Shown here in pieces: positions 44,370-55,959 of a DNA stretch of 64,000 nucleotides (position 1 is the stretch's first letter; every line of letters begins with the position of its first letter). Source of the DNA: Chelydra serpentina (taxonomy: Eukaryota; Chordata; Testudines; Chelydridae); assembly GCA_037349315.1 (NCBI GenBank), contig JBAIAC010000010.1, positions 32,280,001-32,344,000 on the forward strand. Direction: 5' to 3'. The translations under genes were made by a program, and so were the position numbers. Under the pieces are notes generated by a model. It did no database searches. It was not told where the DNA came from and worked only from the letters and a program-made list of their open reading frames with translations.

Positions 44370-45540
44370 CCTGCAAGCCCTCAAAGTATGGAAGAGGCAT
44401 CTTCTTTAAAAAGCCGATTTTCAGAAATTGAGAAAACACAGAGAGAAAACATGACTCCTGCACCACGCCCATGAGAACTTCAGAGTTCATTTTAGCTCCA
44501 ATGGTAGTTGGGTACCTGCAGAAAGAGCACTACATCAGTGACTGTCTCTGAGGAGAAGGAGGAGAGCCCTCTGGCTCAGTCACTGCTGGAGACTCCAGAA
44601 CCAGACTGGGAGACCCAAGTCATCATGAGGCCGTCTGATGAGCGTGATGCCCACCCATTGTCTGAACACATGGCGGGGGAGGCTTTGTACAAGGCTGGGG
44701 AGTCTCCTTTGAACAATCAGAACCATGGAGCCAAGTCACAGGCAAATAAGATATAAAATATTGAGGGGGCTGGCATATTGAGGTGTAGGAACCAACCAGA
44801 GCTGAATAATCTAAAATGGGGGGGTTCTTTTCTGAAACTCTCTCAACAGCTGAAAGAGGCCTTTCTACAGAGACCAGAGGACTTGGACAGTGTTAGATCA
44901 GAGAACAAAGATGAAACAGGCCTAGATTGTCTCAGTATTGAACAAAAACAAAGTGTTCAAGAGACTATCAATGGTGAAGATGAGGATGGCTATTTGGCTT
45001 TAAGGAGGTCACTAGGCATAGATCTGTCTAACCCTGCATCATGCCATGAGCCCAAAGGAGTTATGCAGTCTATTTTGTGTTTCTGTGTTCACGGTATCCT
45101 TAAGCATTGTCAGGGAGTTTTTGAAGATTGTAAGGGTTATGTCATAGATATATCAGGCCAGCAGCATCACGACTGTGTGAATTGAATTTCCAAGGATATA
45201 AACTGCAAACTCTGAGCCCTTTCTGTGGATCTATTTTTGGAAAGCTTATTAACTGTTGTTATTGCCTTAGCTTATGAAATGCAATGTCTACGTTTAGCCC
45301 AAGAAAATTAAGCTTAAGGGGTGGCCTTGGGAAATGCTGTGCAAAGTGTTCAAGAACCTGATGATGTTTTAAACAAAATTACCAAACCGAAGGTTAGCTG
45401 CTTAATGGTTTATATTGACCACTTGCTTCGGACAAGAAATTACAAAATCCTACTTAAAAAAAGGCTAAGAAAACTAAAAAGGAATAAGTCACAGTATGAT
45501 GAGGGGAAAAACAGATGTTGTAAAATGTAATAAAAACTCA
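44370..45540 (+). pseudogene. Decayed coding-like sequence, unrecognised (possible processed pseudogene)
   Basis: Several plus-strand frames abut in one order and look protein-like rather than random: 44508-44756 (SEEKEESPLAQSLLETPEPD, acidic), 44778-45185 (KLSQQLKEAFLQRPEDLDSV, EDGYLALRRSLGIDLSNP, then FEDCKGYVIDISGQQHHDC), a stop-interrupted segment at 45186-45310 (LESLLTVVIALAYEMQC), and 45321-45530 (VQEPDDVLNKITKP, then a basic end). Stops and frameshifts separate them. AATAAA follows at about 45530. No introns are evident, which fits a retrocopy. I do not recognise the family and give no function. Confidence 0.4.
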
Positions 45541-45544
45541 GTAT

Positions 45545-46240
45545 CTAAATAAATATATATTGAAAAGGCCTTTGTGTCTATCTGTGGTTCTGTTACAAGC
45601 CTTAAATAAAATGGAGTGGTGGATGTTAAAGTGACCCCACTGTTACCCGCACACTCTACGGCACCCACCTTTACCCAGTTCCATGAGCTCAAGGCATAAC
45701 CCGGTTTATTTAAGTACCCACTCTTACCCTGAGCCCTGGGAACTGGGTATACATTTCTGCGTGTTTGCAGGAACTTTTACAGTGAAAGAGCTATACAGTT
45801 ATATCCTTAACCTTAATCACCAAGCAGAATGCACACGCTAAGCATACAATGCTATGCTCACCAATCCTGATCAAACAGGTGGACTTCCCCTGTTGGCCAT
45901 GCAAGGTCAGTCTCGTCTAGGTTCTGGTTGCTGCACGTGACGGTTGTGCACAGGATTCTAGCAGCTCTGCTCTTGGGCTATGTTGTTACCATATTTGCCC
46001 GTTACTTTGGGGTATGCTCATTTATTAGGGTTATTCTTCTGTGGGGCGGGGTTCTTTAATTCTATCAATGTACTGCTTGTGTCACTTGTGTTTTCATATG
46101 GAGCTCTACTTCTCCCTTCTGCAAGTGCCCTCCCAGTAGAGCTATCCTGCAGGACCTAGTTTCCCCAGGGCTGGGTTCCTCCAGTCGCAGAACCAGATGA
46201 ACACACACACACACACACACATTAACAGAGCAAGTCTGAG
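45545..46240. other. Repeat-like flank of minisatellite, unassigned
   Basis: No coding features. It may belong with 46600-48250 to one long retroelement, but I found no termini, primer-binding site or polypurine tract. Confidence 0.25.
46201..46221. repeat. Microsatellite (AC)n
   Basis: About ten AC units. Confidence 0.95.
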
Positions 46241-46600
46241 TGGACTGGGTCAAACAGCCCTCTTAAGCTGACCCCTTATATGTCCCTGGTCTCAGTGAGC
46301 TGGGTCAATCAGCACTCTCAAGCTGTCACCCTTATATGCCCCTGGGCTCAATAGGCTGGGCCAAGCAGTACTTCCAAGCTGCCATCCTTATATGCCACAG
46401 GTACCGCACCGGAATAGAGTAAGCCTGAGCAGACTGGGTTGAACAGCACTTCCAGGCTGCCACCCTTCTATGCCCCTGGACTCAGCATACTGGGTCAAGC
46501 AGCACTTTCAAGCTGCCACCTGTATATGCCCCTGGACTCAGTAGTCTGGGTTGAGCAGCACTTCCAAGCTGCCACCCTCATATGTCACAGGGGTTCAGCT
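46229..46600 (+). repeat. Minisatellite with 56-bp units in a 189-bp higher-order repeat
   Basis: Six units begin CTGGG at 46245, 46300, 46356, 46434, 46490 and 46546 (55-56 bp each, core CAAGCTGCCACCCTTATATG). Units 1-3 and 4-6 form two triplets, each led by a GAGYAAGYCTGAG phrase and ended by ATATGYCACAGG. The second triplet starts 189 bp after the first. Confidence 0.85.
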
Positions 46601-46604
46601 TGTC

Positions 46605-48925
46605 CCTATCCCACTTTCTCGTCACAATTGTTCTGATAGTAACCCACTTGATGAGCAAACCCCACAGTATTTTGGGGCGCTACAGGGATCTTTAGCTTAG
46701 GTAAGAGAAGCGTTGCTACAGAGTAAATGCGGAAGCCAGAAACACAAAAGAGTAAGTTCAGGGAGGGAGGGAAGCAACCAGCTTAACCATAAAAGTTATT
46801 TATTGAATAATCGTGATAACCACACAAGGAGAGCCTAACCAAACATAATAGTTATATTATTAAAGATCACAAAAGTCATATATAGACAACTATACCTGAT
46901 CAAACAAGTCAGGGTTAGAAAGTTATACCTGAGGTAGAAAAGAAAACAGAGAGAAAGCTGGGATCTCACCACTCCATGAAGCTTGAACTGGTCGGGGTTC
47001 CCAGGTGATGGCAGTAGCTCAGGGCCCTGAGTGCTGGAGACAGGCAGAGCCCCCAGCACGAGCAGTCAGGAGAAAATGAAATCCCAGTAGCACTGATGCA
47101 GAGTTTGGATCCATGCATCAGAACACGAGCGTGGGTAGGTTTTTTTTTTAGGGAAACGACAATGGTTCAAGGGAGAACACTAGATTTGTGTATGGGTAAA
47201 CTGATGACTCAAGGGTTTTCTTTAGGCTAAAAAATAGGAGCTGATCACTCTTGGCTATGGGCGGTGTTCCTTCCAGGGAGCTCACAATGCAGTTAGGCAG
47301 CTTCAATACTTTGGATATCAATGAAGGATTCATTACTAGAATTGGTCTGATAACTGCTGAGCTGGGTGTGTTCAGGCGTAGGTTCATTAACATCTGGAGC
47401 AGAGATCTCCCAGGATGCAGTGCTTCCCTGCTTCTCTGGGCCCATAGTTCAGTTTGGTTCTTGCCTTGGAATCTCTGTTCTCTATTCTGTATGCTAATGG
47501 AGATGCCTCCCTGTCCCATCTTTGATGCAGATGAGGCTTGGGGAATTGCCTTAATCCTATCATCCTTGTCAGGAGGGTTCTAGGTGTGTCTCCCACCACC
47601 CTTCACTGCTCTCCGCAAGTCTTTTCTCTGATCTGTTTTGGTTCAAGCAGAGGCTGGGGTGGGGGGTGTCCTTCATGAGACAGACAGGCTGGATATTGCG
47701 TCCTGGTTCCCCAAGAACACAGAGCTGACTGGTATCAATGTCTTGGAGGAGAATTCTTTTTCTTCCAGGTCTTTCCTTCTTATTTTTCTTTTCCTTTTCC
47801 TTTCTTTTCTCAGTTGGTCTCCTTCTTGGGCCTCAGTTTATATAGTGAAACTTGAGTCCTGCTTAGCTATACTCAAACCAGTCATTTCACTAAAATATTA
47901 CAAAATAATTATTTGAACAATCCTAACAAATCACAAAACAATTCCTTACCCAATCATACACCGCCACCTTAGTTGATTTAAATCTTGCAAAATTAGTTAT
48001 ACAACAGAAAGAAACAATCCAAGAACCAGACAAAAACCGTACAGATAAACAATAGAGAAGTGAGGACCATAAAGACAAAATGATAAAGAAGTAGAGATTT
48101 CACAACCACAACTGTTGATAAGTAATTCCTTTCCAGACAGAATGCTACCAAACAAAGTTTTCTTTAAATATCTTAAGATCTGTTTCTTTATCTGGTGATG
48201 GTGGGTACTATTAGGACAGGATCGCTTTCTTAACAACTTGATATTACGTTGTTTTAATGTAATTTAGATGGAATGTGAGAATGTGACTTTCTGCTTCTTG
48301 GCTCATGGCTGCTGCTCTCCAAATATGGCTGCAGAAAAAGGCCTCAGACCGTACACCACTGGCATAGGCATAGTTGGACTTCTATATTTGCGAGGAAGGG
48401 TGGCTCCAGACAGGCCAAAAGGGGCAGGGATGGGATGACAAATTCCATGCCTGCACTTTCAAGGGCTTGTGTGTGTTTTATATAGAACAGACTGTGAGAA
48501 CCCTGCTAGTGTGTCTTTAAGAAAAGAGACCTATTTCTTTTCACAGTAAAATATGGATTGCTTGTAGTAGAATCCAATGGAACTTAAAAGCCTTGTGTTT
48601 AAAATAAAGCAAAAAACTATTATATATCCTTATAAAACTTGCAGGCTTGAGCCATATGTTTGAGAAGAATAGTACTTACTCAAAGCCATTGACCTGAATT
48701 GGGGTTTAACTAGCTCTGTTGCCTTCAATGATCCTGTAAAAACGATGGGACAGATGTAATCATCCAGCCAAGTTTCCTTAACACCCCATCAGGATTAACA
48801 ATGGTTCTTTGGGGGTTGAAAAAATTATTCATAATTAGGTTTGATGAGAGTTCACCCACAGACAGGGGCTGAACCTTGAGAAATATTAAATTAAATAAAA
48901 GCCTTTAAGAGGGTTTAAAACAACA
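46605..48925. other. Unassigned, repeat-like; no gene recognised
   Basis: Only short frames. A pyrimidine-rich stretch lies at 47755-47815. The sequence may be part of an old retroelement but carries no recognisable protein. Confidence 0.25.
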
Positions 48926-49077
48926 TTAGTCAAGCCATCTCTGACCATTCAAAAAGTAATCTACAATTTAAAAATAGTTTGTTTTTAAAATTAAGCATAA
49001 ATCTAACCCAGTAATAAATAGAGTGCTCAGTCTTAAAAAGGGCAGAATTCCAAACAAAGTGTAAAACACTAGGATAA

Positions 49078-49078
<1 letters not shown>

Positions 49079-49104
<26 letters not shown>
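49079..49104. repeat. Microsatellite (CA)n
   Basis: Thirteen CA units followed by TATATG. Confidence 0.95.
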
Positions 49105-49109
<5 letters not shown>

Positions 49110-49259
49110 GTAAATTAATAAAAGGAAATAAAAAGACACTTACTCCCCAATCCCTTAAATCCACATTCTAACCACTAAATTGTTTTCCCCACAACAGAGA
49201 GGTGTGAGGTGGGGGATAAGTGTTGGCTGCTGGAGCCAGTCAAGGCTCTTACCTGGAGT

Positions 49260-49710
49260 CTGACAGACAGGGCCGGCCCTAGCTTTTTGGCCGCCCCAAG
49301 CAAAAAAAACCAAAACCCACAAGCGCCGCCCCCAGCCCCCACGCCAGCCAAAACAACCCCGGGAGCGCGGAACGCCTGCCGCCCCGCTGCCCCAGCGGGG
49401 AGCGGAGCACGCCGGCCGCCCCGCTGCCCCGGCCAGGGCGCCGGCGGGGAGCGGAGCACGCTGGCCGCCCCGCTCCCCTGGCCGGGGTGCCGGCGGGGAG
49501 CGGAGCACGCCTGCCGCCCCGCTGCCCCGGCAGGGGTGCCGGCGGGGAGCGGAGCACGCCCGCCACCCCGGCAGGGGCGCCAGAGGAAGATTTTTTTATT
49601 TTTTTTTAATTTACAAAAAAACCTAAAAACCTTGAGTGCCGCCGCCCTCCAGGTGCCGCCCCAAGCACGTGCTTGGTAGGCTGGTGCCTGGAGCCGGCCC
49701 TGCTGACAGA
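49260..49710. mobile_element. hAT-type MITE with 49-bp internal tandem repeats
   Basis: The element (49268-49702, 435 bp) has inverted ends CAGGGCCGGCCCTAG and GAGCCGGCCCTG, and a perfect 8-bp duplication CTGACAGA at 49260-49267 and 49703-49710. The interior holds GC-rich tandem units of exactly 49 bp starting at 49397, 49446, 49495 and 49544 (the last partial), each opening GGGGAGCGGAGCACG. It also contains A-rich tracts. The 90-155-codon frames on both strands are products of the GC-rich repeats. Confidence 0.9.
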
Positions 49711-49714
49711 GGAG

Positions 49715-51460
49715 ATCAGAAGGAGAAACAGTCTGTCAGCTGATAATGCAGGACAATTTTCCTTTTCTGATGGCTTTTTTTTCCTTTTGAGCATATTAGC
49801 ACTCTGGTCTAAGGATCTCTCTTGGTTTGACAGTACTGTGGGTGACAACATTATTATAAAAATATGAAATGGTTTTAACAAATTTTAAAATAAAATATTA
49901 GGCTTTTTGCTGTTTAAAAATCATATAAAAGGCATTGCTTTACCAAATCTATTTCACACACACATTTTGGACACATTTTGGATTATTTATACAAATAGTG
50001 TTTGTCTAATATACAGACAGACATTTTTAATACCAGCATGTATTTCAGCAAGCACCCACCAAGCGGGGACACAGCGCACTCTGAGGTGGGGCAGGAGGGA
50101 GGGGAGCTTGGCTGCCGGTGGAGTCGGCACCTATGGCAGGCCGCAGGAAATAACTCCGCAGGCCTGGCCCAGAATGCATAAGAAACCTAAACATTATAAC
50201 TTGATATTTGTAATTTTTTTCTAGCTTGCTCTTCCTTTGGAGCTTCATGTGGCAATGCCTTTTCACAGATGTTGCAGTAGATGGTAAAAGTAAATCCCAG
50301 CAGCTGAAATATCTACTCTCATAGGTCAAAAGAAACTTTCATACTCTAGGAGCTATATCCTGAAGCCTTACTCAGTTGTCATTCAGGCAAAACCCTCATC
50401 GTAGCCAATTGAGTAAGACATTCAGGATATGAACATCAGGCTCTATATAAAGATTTACCTTTTTGACAAAATAAATGCTATGCACTGTTTTCAAATCAGC
50501 TTTCAACATGCAACATTTGTTAGGTAATACTAGCCTTTAAAAGTGATTCTGTTCTGAAAACTGACGGTACAAATAGCTCTAGGGGGTTCTAGTTGTATGT
50601 TGATGACTTCCACATCAAATGTATGCAATTTACATGTAAAATAATATTGTTTTGCTAACTCCACTCTATAAACTCAAGCTGAGATACAAAAGTCTAGCTG
50701 TTCTTTTCTTTTCTGGCTCATGAATTAGCACTAATAATAAAGATTTTTGTATGCCAAATTTTCCCCACAGTTATACATGTACAACCTCACTGTCTCCAAA
50801 TGACAAATGGGTTGCACAGGTGTAACTGATGGCAGAATTTAGCCCCAGAGTTGGAACTTGTATAACAATTCTGCTAATGATTTGGGAGTTTGAATAGAAT
50901 CCAGTTCATTCTCTCATAACTCTGTTGACTCTCCAGTACCAACAGGTATAAAAAGTAGTCAAAATTTTTTTGTCCATTAATTTAGCTGGTATAATTCTGA
51001 ATGCAAATGAATTCAGGAAATATATCTGTTGAGTAGGAAGGTGCAAGTTTTACACATTTTTCAGAGGAAAACCACACTTCGCTTTATTATACTCAGGAAC
51101 ATACTAAGTACTCTGTGCTAAAGATTAAGTCCTGAAGGAAAATCAGGTGACTTACTCCTTCAGCTCTTAAATGGATTTTCTAGTCTCCCTTTTTATTTCT
51201 GTTTGCCACCTTAAAGACATTGAGATGATTCCAGTCGTACTATGATTCTTTAAGCTAGTCTAATTTCACAATGGTGTTTTCCTAAAAATGTAACTTTTTC
51301 TCTATCTAGGCTGGGGTGGATATATGGGAGGCTGGAGAGAGCAGGGGGTAGTTGCGACTTGATAATCACATAAACAAGGCCTTCTGAATAGTGAGCTAAG
51401 ATGAAAGTAGAACCTCCTCTTTCCCTCCCACCTTGATTCAGAGACAGGCAGCCACAGCGA
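49715..51460. other. No gene recognised
   Basis: AT-rich, short frames only. Confidence 0.4.
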
Positions 51461-51463
51461 CCG

Positions 51464-52521
51464 AGGCCCTGTCTACACTGGCAAGTTTCTGCGCAGTAAA
51501 GCAGCTTGTAACTCCCGAGGTGTACACGATGCCAAGTCACTTAGTGGGCAGAAACAGCGCAGTTGTAGTGCTTTAAAAAAAACACCCCAATGAGAGGCAT
51601 ACAGCTTTCTGCGCCGGGACTACAGTGCTGCGGTGCCAGTGTAGACACCCTGGTCAATTACAGCACAGCGATTGGCCTTCGGGAGGTGTCCCACAATGCC
51701 TGTTCTCACCGCTCTGGTCATCGGTTTGAACTCTACTGCCCTGATCAACCGTCATCCCCACCCCGTACGTTCCTTTGCAAAGCTGAAAGTCCCGTTGCTG
51801 TTTGCTCAGTGATGCATGCAGTGGTATCAGCGCATCTTTCGAGGTGGCCATGCCTGCTCCATGCACCAGGCGATCCCCAGCTTGGAGCAATGCTGAGCTC
51901 CTTAATCTCATCAGCATTTGGGGAGAGGAGGCTGTCCTGTCCCAGCTGTGCTTCAGCTGTAAGAATTATGATACCTACGGACAGATTTCATGATGCAAGA
52001 TAGAAAGGGGCCATGACTGAGACACATTGCAATGAAAGGTAAAAGTGAAGGAGCTGCGGAACACCTACCACAAGGCGCAGGAGGCAAACTGCCACTCCGG
52101 TGCTGTGCCCACGAGCTGCCGGTTCTACAAAGTGGTCAGCAGTTAGGGATCCATTCCTGAAGCCCAAAGATGCAGGGCGCGCAGTACACAAACTGTTGAA
52201 AGATGGTGCCAAATGTGGACGGAAGCACAGGGATTGCTGGGATGCAAAGCAATGCATCACAGGGCATTGGAACAGGACCCGGGATGCCCCGCAACCCCCT
52301 CCGCCTTTACACAAGTCTTAGCAGCAAAAGAGAAAGAGGTCCTCTGTGGGATAACTGCCCAGAGTGCACCACTCCTAATGCCACTGCAAGTGCCACAAGT
52401 GTGAACATGCTATTGCACAGGCAGCAGACAGTGTGAACACACAACAGCGGTTTACATTCAGTGCTCTCTGAGTGGCACTGTAACTACCGGCGCTATAACT
52501 TTGCCAGTGTAGACATGCCCC
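51464..52521 (+). mobile_element. PIF/Harbinger-like element carrying a broken Myb/SANT-like gene
   Basis: The ends are inverted: GGCCCTGTCTACACTGGCAA on the left, and the complement of TTGCCAGTGTAGACATGCCCC on the right. About 1 kb lies between. A Myb/SANT-like reading frame occupies the middle, on the plus strand; PIF/Harbinger elements typically encode such a DNA-binding protein beside the transposase. The transposase is absent. No clear 3-bp target duplication can be seen at the outer ends. The TIR core GTCTACACTGGC is shared with the MITE at 23883. Confidence 0.65.
51870..52132 (+). pseudogene. Myb/SANT-like DNA-binding domain, inactivated
   Basis: One frame carries WSNAELLNLISIWGEEAV at its start, then LSQL and KNYDTYGQIS, and after three in-frame stops KVKVKELRNTYHKAQEAN followed by TSCRFYK. 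These are the W...L...WG, NxxxYxxI and QCRxKxKxLRxxY...CRFY blocks of the trihelix/Myb-SANT-like domain found in Harbinger-linked and domesticated MSANTD/ZSCAN-like vertebrate proteins. At the usual QC position TGC has become TGA. Because all parts remain in one phase, decay is by point mutation only. Confidence 0.7.
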
Positions 52522-53336
52522 AAGCTTGAAAGACATATTTGGACTTTGACAGAAAAGATCAGCAAAATCACCAATTCTTGTTTAGAACATGACTTACAAA
52601 ATTATGTTATAACTTTTCTTACTACTTTCTCAATAAATAAACCAATTGCCCTTCTTCCAAAATTACACAAGTGTTACAGAAATAACTAGTTTACATATTT
52701 AGATCCCAAGCTTAAAAAGATGTGCCTAACTTTGACAGTATTCCCATTAACTTCAATGGTAATACTGATGTGTTTAAAATTATGCATGTACTTCAGAGTT
52801 TGTGAGATTAGGGCCTTAGTTACCTAGGATTTTGTACCCTGGAATATTTGAAAACATAGTGGTCATATATAAAGACCCATTGTGCATCCTGATGTTTTCG
52901 TTACAGGAATGCAAGCTCTTCCCCAGTAAGTCTATGCATAGAGATCTATTGATTTTTTTTCTGCTTTGGTTAAAACAGTTACATATGAGGAAAAATTAAG
53001 AGTTATATGGATATAATAAGATGTGATAGCTGATTAATTCCTTCATCAAGTAGTTGCTGAACCAACAAGGGGGGATGCCATTTTAGATTTGGTTTTGGTG
53101 AGTAGTGAGGACCTCATTGAAGAAATGGTTATAGGGGACAACCTTGGCTCGAGTGATCATGAGCTAATTCAGTTCAAACTAAATGGAAGGATAAACAAAA
53201 ATAAATCTGAGACTAGGGTTTTTGATTTCAAAAGGGCTAACTTTAATAAATTAAGGAAATTAGTTAGGGAAGTGGATTGGACTAAAAAATTTATGGATCT
53301 AAAGGCGGAGGAGGCCTGGGATTATTTCAAGTTAAA

Positions 53337-53508
53337 GCGACAAAGGGTCCTGTGGCACCTTATAGACTAACAGAGGTATTGAAGCATAAGCTTTCGTGGG
53401 TCAATACCCACTTCTTCGGATGCATCCGAAGAAGTGGGTATTGACCCACGAAAGCTTATGCTTCAATACCTCTGTTAGTCTATAAGGTGCCACAGGACCC
53501 TTTGTCGC
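53337..53508. repeat. 172-bp perfect palindrome, no spacer
   Basis: Every base from 53337 to 53422 is complementary to its mirror base from 53508 back to 53423. The centre is ATGCAT (53420-53425). The arms include GTGGGTCAATACCCAC hairpins, so nested structures are possible. Confidence 0.95.
53426..53466 (+). ncRNA. Hammerhead-like motif relic in palindrome (core mutated)
   Basis: CCGAAGA (53426-53432), a perfect 6-bp stem-II-like hairpin GTGGGT/ATTG/ACCCAC, then GAAA (53450-53453) and AGCTTATGCT. In a hammerhead the first box should be CTGANGA; the T-to-C change at its second base predicts inactivity. The mirror image on the other strand has the same features. Confidence 0.35.
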
Positions 53509-55959
53509 TTCTGCAGATCCAGACTAACACGGCTACCCCTCTGATACTTTCAAGTTAAAGTTGCAGAAGCTATCAGAAGCCTGTATCCCAAGAAAGGGGA
53601 AACAATTCATAGGCAGGAGTTTTAGACCAAGCTGGATGAGCAAGCATCTCAGAGAGGTGATTAAGGAAAAACAGAAAGCATACAAGGAGTGGAAGATGGG
53701 AGGGATCAGCAAAGAAACCTACCTTATTGAGGTCAGAGCATGTAGGGATAAAGTGAGACAGGCTAAAAGTCATGTAGAATTGGACCTTGCAAAGGGAATT
53801 AAAACCAATAGTAAAAGGTTTTATAGCCATATAAATAGGAAGAAAACAATGAAAGAAGAAGTGGGACCACTAAACACTGAGGATGGAGTGGAGGTTAAGG
53901 ATAATCTAGGCATGGCCCATTATCTAAACAAATACTTTGCCTCAGTCTTTAATGAGGCTAATGTGGAGCTTAGGGATAGTGGCAGCATGACAAATGGGAA
54001 TAAGGATGTGGGGGTAGATATTACCATATCTGAGGTAGAAGCCAAACTCGAACAGCTTAATGGGAGTAAATCGGGCGGACCAGATAATCTTCATCCAAGA
54101 ATATTAAAGGAATTGGCACATGAAATTGCAAGCCCATTAGCACAAATTTTTAATGAATCTCTAAACTCAGGGGTTGTACCATTTGACTGGAGGATAGCTA
54201 ATATAGTTCCTATTTTTAAAAAGGGGGAAAAAAAGTGACCCGGGTAACTACATGCCTGTTAGTTTGACATCTGTAGTATGCAAGGTCTTGGAAAAAATTC
54301 TGAAGGAGAAAGTAGTTAAGGACCTTGAGGTCAATGGCAATTGGGACAAATTACAACATGGTTTTACAAAAAGTAGATCGTGCCAAACCAACCTGATCTC
54401 CTTCTTTGAGAAAGTAACAGATTTTTTAGATAAAGGAAACGCAGTGGATCTAATCTACCTTGATTTCAGTAAGGCATTTGATACAGTACCACATGAGGAA
54501 TTATTGGCTAAATTGGAAAAGATGGGGATCAATATGAAAATTGGGAGGTGGATAAGGAACTGGTTAAAGGGGAGACTACAGCGGGTCATACTGAAAGGTG
54601 AACTGTCAGGTTGGAGGGAGGTTACTAGTGGAGTTCCTCAAGGTTCAGTTCTGGGACCAATTTTATTTAATCTATTTATTACTGACCTCGGCACCAAAAG
54701 TGGGAGTGTGCTAATAAAGTTTGCAGATGACACAAAGTTGGGAGGTACTGCCAATTCAGAAAAGGATTGGGATATCATACAGGAAGATCTGGATGACCTT
54801 GTAAACTGGAGTAATAGTAATAGGATGACATTTAATAGTGAGAAGTGTAAGGTTATGCATTTAGGGATTAATAACAAGAATTTTAGTTATAAGCTGGGGA
54901 CACATCAGTTGGAAGTAACGGAAGAGGAGAAGGACCTCGGAGTCCTGGTTGATCATAGGATGACTATGAGTCGCCAATGTGATGTGGCTGTGAAAAAAGC
55001 TAATGCGGTCTTGGGATGCATTAGGTGAGGTATTTCTAGTAGAGATAAGGAGGTGTTAGTACCGTTATACAAGGCATTGGTGAGACCTCATTTGGAATAC
55101 TGTGTGCAGTTCTGGTCTCCCATGTTTAAGAAGGATGAATTCAAACTGGAACAAGTACAAAGAAGGGCCACTAGGATGATCCGAGGAATGGAAAACCTGT
55201 CGTATGAAAGGAGACTCAAGGAGCTTGGTTTGTTTAACTTAACCAAAAGAAGGCTGAGGGGAGATATGCTTGCTCTCTTTAAATATATCAGAGGGATAAA
55301 TACCAGGGAGGGAGAGGAATTATATCAGCTCAGTACCAATGTGGACACAAGAACAAATGGATATAAACTGGTCATCAGGAAGTTTAGACTTGAAATTAGA
55401 CAAAGGTTTCTAACCATCAGAGGAGTGAAGTTCTGGAACAGCCTTCCAAGGGAAGCAGTGGGGGCAAAAGACCTATCTGGCTTCAAGATTAAACTAGATA
55501 AGTTTATGGAGGGGATGGTTTGATGGGATAACATGATCTTAGTCAAAGGTCAATTAATTGCCATCAGTGGTAAATAGGACCAATGGTCAATGATGGGATG
55601 TTAGAAGTTACTACAGAGAACTTTTTCCTGGGTGTCTGGCTGGTGAGTCTTGCCCACATGCTCAGGGTTCAGCTGTTATTTGGGGTCAGGAAGGAATTTT
55701 CCTCCAGGGTAGATCGGCAGAGGCCCTGGAGGTTTTTCGCCTTCCTCTGCAGCATGGGGCACGGGTCATTTGTGGAGGGTTCTCTGCATCTTGAAGTCTT
55801 TAAACCATGATTTGAGGACTTCAATAGCTGAGACATAGGTGAGAGGATTATTCCAGGAGTGGGTGGGTGAGATTTTGTGGCCTGCATTGTGCAGGAGGTC
55901 AGACTAGATGATCATAATGGTCCCTTCTGACCTTAAAGTCTATAAGTCTATAATTTAGT

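Larger units (their letters stand above)
53325..53560. mobile_element. Penelope-like terminal fragment forming a perfect palindrome, inside CR1
   Basis: The insert (53338-53547, 210 bp) is flanked by a perfect 13-bp duplication, TTTCAAGTTAAAG (53325-53337 and 53548-53560). Removing it with one copy of the duplication restores the CR1 reading frame across the site. The insert consists of a Penelope-like terminal repeat in inverted then direct orientation, joined with no spacer, and ends with CCAGACTAACACGGCTACCC-type sequence like the left end of the element at 8613. Confidence 0.88.
52995..55955 (+). mobile_element. Nearly complete-3' CR1 LINE, 5'-truncated
   Basis: It opens within the endonuclease domain: RGDAILDLVL-like residues, then GSSDHELIQFKL (conserved SDH block) at 53140-53180. 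The linker is interrupted at 53338-53547 by a Penelope-like fragment. The reverse transcriptase follows: [20 protein letters not shown] (54465-), [15 protein letters not shown], catalytic FADDTKLGG (about 54720), then [13 protein letters not shown] and a C-terminal block ending at 55523. The 3' UTR ends at about 55955 with TCTATAAG repeats. Lesions are one frameshift near 54230 (an A-run), one TGA at 55026-55028 that looks like CpG decay of an Arg codon, and the insertion. Confidence 0.93.

Noticed and set aside
45600..48250. Complete endogenous retrovirus or LTR element
   Set aside because: The text looks repeat-like and TGTGACGAGAAAG on the minus strand near 46625 resembles an LTR start, but there are no paired LTRs, primer-binding site, polypurine tract or encoded proteins.
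49155..49679. Four overlapping 94-156-codon frames
   Set aside because: Products of the 49-bp GC-rich units in a hAT MITE; the 49-bp period is not a multiple of three.
53337..53508. Palindrome as a cloning or assembly artefact
   Set aside because: The 13-bp target duplication and the restored CR1 frame show a real insertion event, although the exact arm identity still merits read-level confirmation.
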